DNA from: Micrococcales bacterium
GTDB lineage: Bacteria > Actinomycetota > Actinomycetes > S36-B12 > UBA10799
Direction: 5' to 3'
Length of the DNA: 5,780 bases
NCBI GenBank assembly: GCA_023252115.1
Contig: JAHEXM010000135.1
Coordinates: forward strand, 1 to 5,780
Part shown: piece by piece, positions 5,462 through 5,780 of the stretch
Position numbering within the stretch: the stretch's first letter is position 1
Layout of the letters: every line of letters begins with the position of its first letter
The notes under the pieces: model-generated
What the model was told of the DNA's origin: nothing
What the model saw: the letters and a program-made list of their open reading frames with translations, nothing else
The model's database searches: none
Position numbers and translations under genes: made by a program

Positions 5462-5780
5462 GTGACCCAGCGCCTCTATGCCCTCGCGCACAAATGCGCA
5501 AGGCACGGGAAGCTGGTGATCGGGATCTGGCTGTTGGCAGCCGTCGCGATTATTGGGGCCAACAACCTGCTGGGACCAGCGGGCCAGAACAACTACGTTC
5601 TTCAGGGAACTGATAGCGCTGAGGCGCAGGCACTGCTGGGCGACGCTTTCCCCGGCAGTTCAACTCAGGCAAACCCGGTGGTCATCTATAACGCCCACAC
5701 TGACTTCGGCAGCGGACAAGGCGAAGCCACGGTCAACGAGGTGGCACGCCAACCGAAGGCGATGCCCCCGCTGGCAGTTG
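5462..5780 (+). CDS. MMPL-family (RND-type) membrane exporter, N-terminal part
   Basis: The frame runs from GTG 5462 to the window end without a stop, giving 106 residues; the 3' end is outside. MMPL proteins are proton-driven inner-membrane exporters, typically 700 or more residues with about 11-12 membrane segments, often moving lipids in mycolate-containing actinomycetes. Visible here are a short basic cytosolic start (residues 1-17), the first membrane helix about 18-36 (LVIGIWLLAAVAIIG), and the start of the first extracytoplasmic loop with the family-like pattern LQGTDSAEAQALLGDAFPG (47-65) and NPVVIYN (71-77). An in-frame TGA at 5447-5449 lies just upstream and GTG 5462 is the first start after it. 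No good Shine-Dalgarno sequence is at normal spacing; CAAAGT (5450-5455) could be a weak -10 for a leaderless transcript. It is the same strand and next neighbour to the lipase, suggesting an envelope or lipid role. The transported substrate cannot be read from this fragment. Confidence 0.85.
   Translation, partial: MTQRLYALAHKCARHGKLVIGIWLLAAVAIIGANNLLGPAGQNNYVLQGTDSAEAQALLGDAFPGSSTQANPVVIYNAHTDFGSGQGEATVNEVARQPKAMPPLAV

Overview
The window looks like chromosomal DNA from an actinomycete (Actinomycetota). The reasons are GTG starts, moderately high GC (high fifties per cent by eye, not counted), an OmpR-type response regulator and HAMP sensor kinase of actinobacterial style, an actinobacterial-type secreted lipase, and the start of an MMPL-family membrane exporter. 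Genus cannot be read from this sequence. No tRNA, rRNA, CRISPR array, transposase or phage gene was found.

Layout. (1) 1-654, plus strand: C-terminal 217 codons of a DUF1996 protein whose start lies outside the window. (2) 657-1598, minus strand: a 2-dehydropantoate 2-reductase family enzyme (ApbA/PanE type) that converges on the DUF1996 gene with only 2 bases between the stop codons. (3) 1599-1862: a 264-base divergent intergenic region holding a perfect 16-bp tandem duplication and a cluster of small palindromes. (4) 1863-2588 and 2590-4059, plus strand: a two-component system. The kinase GTG lies one base after the regulator TAA, with a ribosome binding site inside the end of the regulator gene. 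(5) 4072-4098: a hairpin that could end the two-component operon. (6) 4122-5393: a membrane-anchored or secreted alpha/beta-hydrolase of the secretory lipase (LIP) family with a visible Ser-Asp-His triad. (7) 5426-5442: a second strong hairpin. (8) 5462-5780: the first 106 codons of an MMPL/RND-type exporter that runs off the window.

How the genes may work together: the two-component system senses something at the outer face of the membrane and regulates transcription. The downstream lipase and MMPL exporter both act at or beyond the membrane, and MMPL proteins commonly export lipids. Lipid or envelope remodelling under control of the adjacent kinase/regulator pair is therefore a reasonable hypothesis, but it rests on adjacency only. 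The reductase is cytosolic and has no obvious link to this theme.

I did not find convincing evidence for a new biological system. The most worthwhile points are the tandem duplication and palindromes in the divergent intergenic region, the possible leaderless start of the lipase gene, and the two hairpins that separate the last three transcription units.
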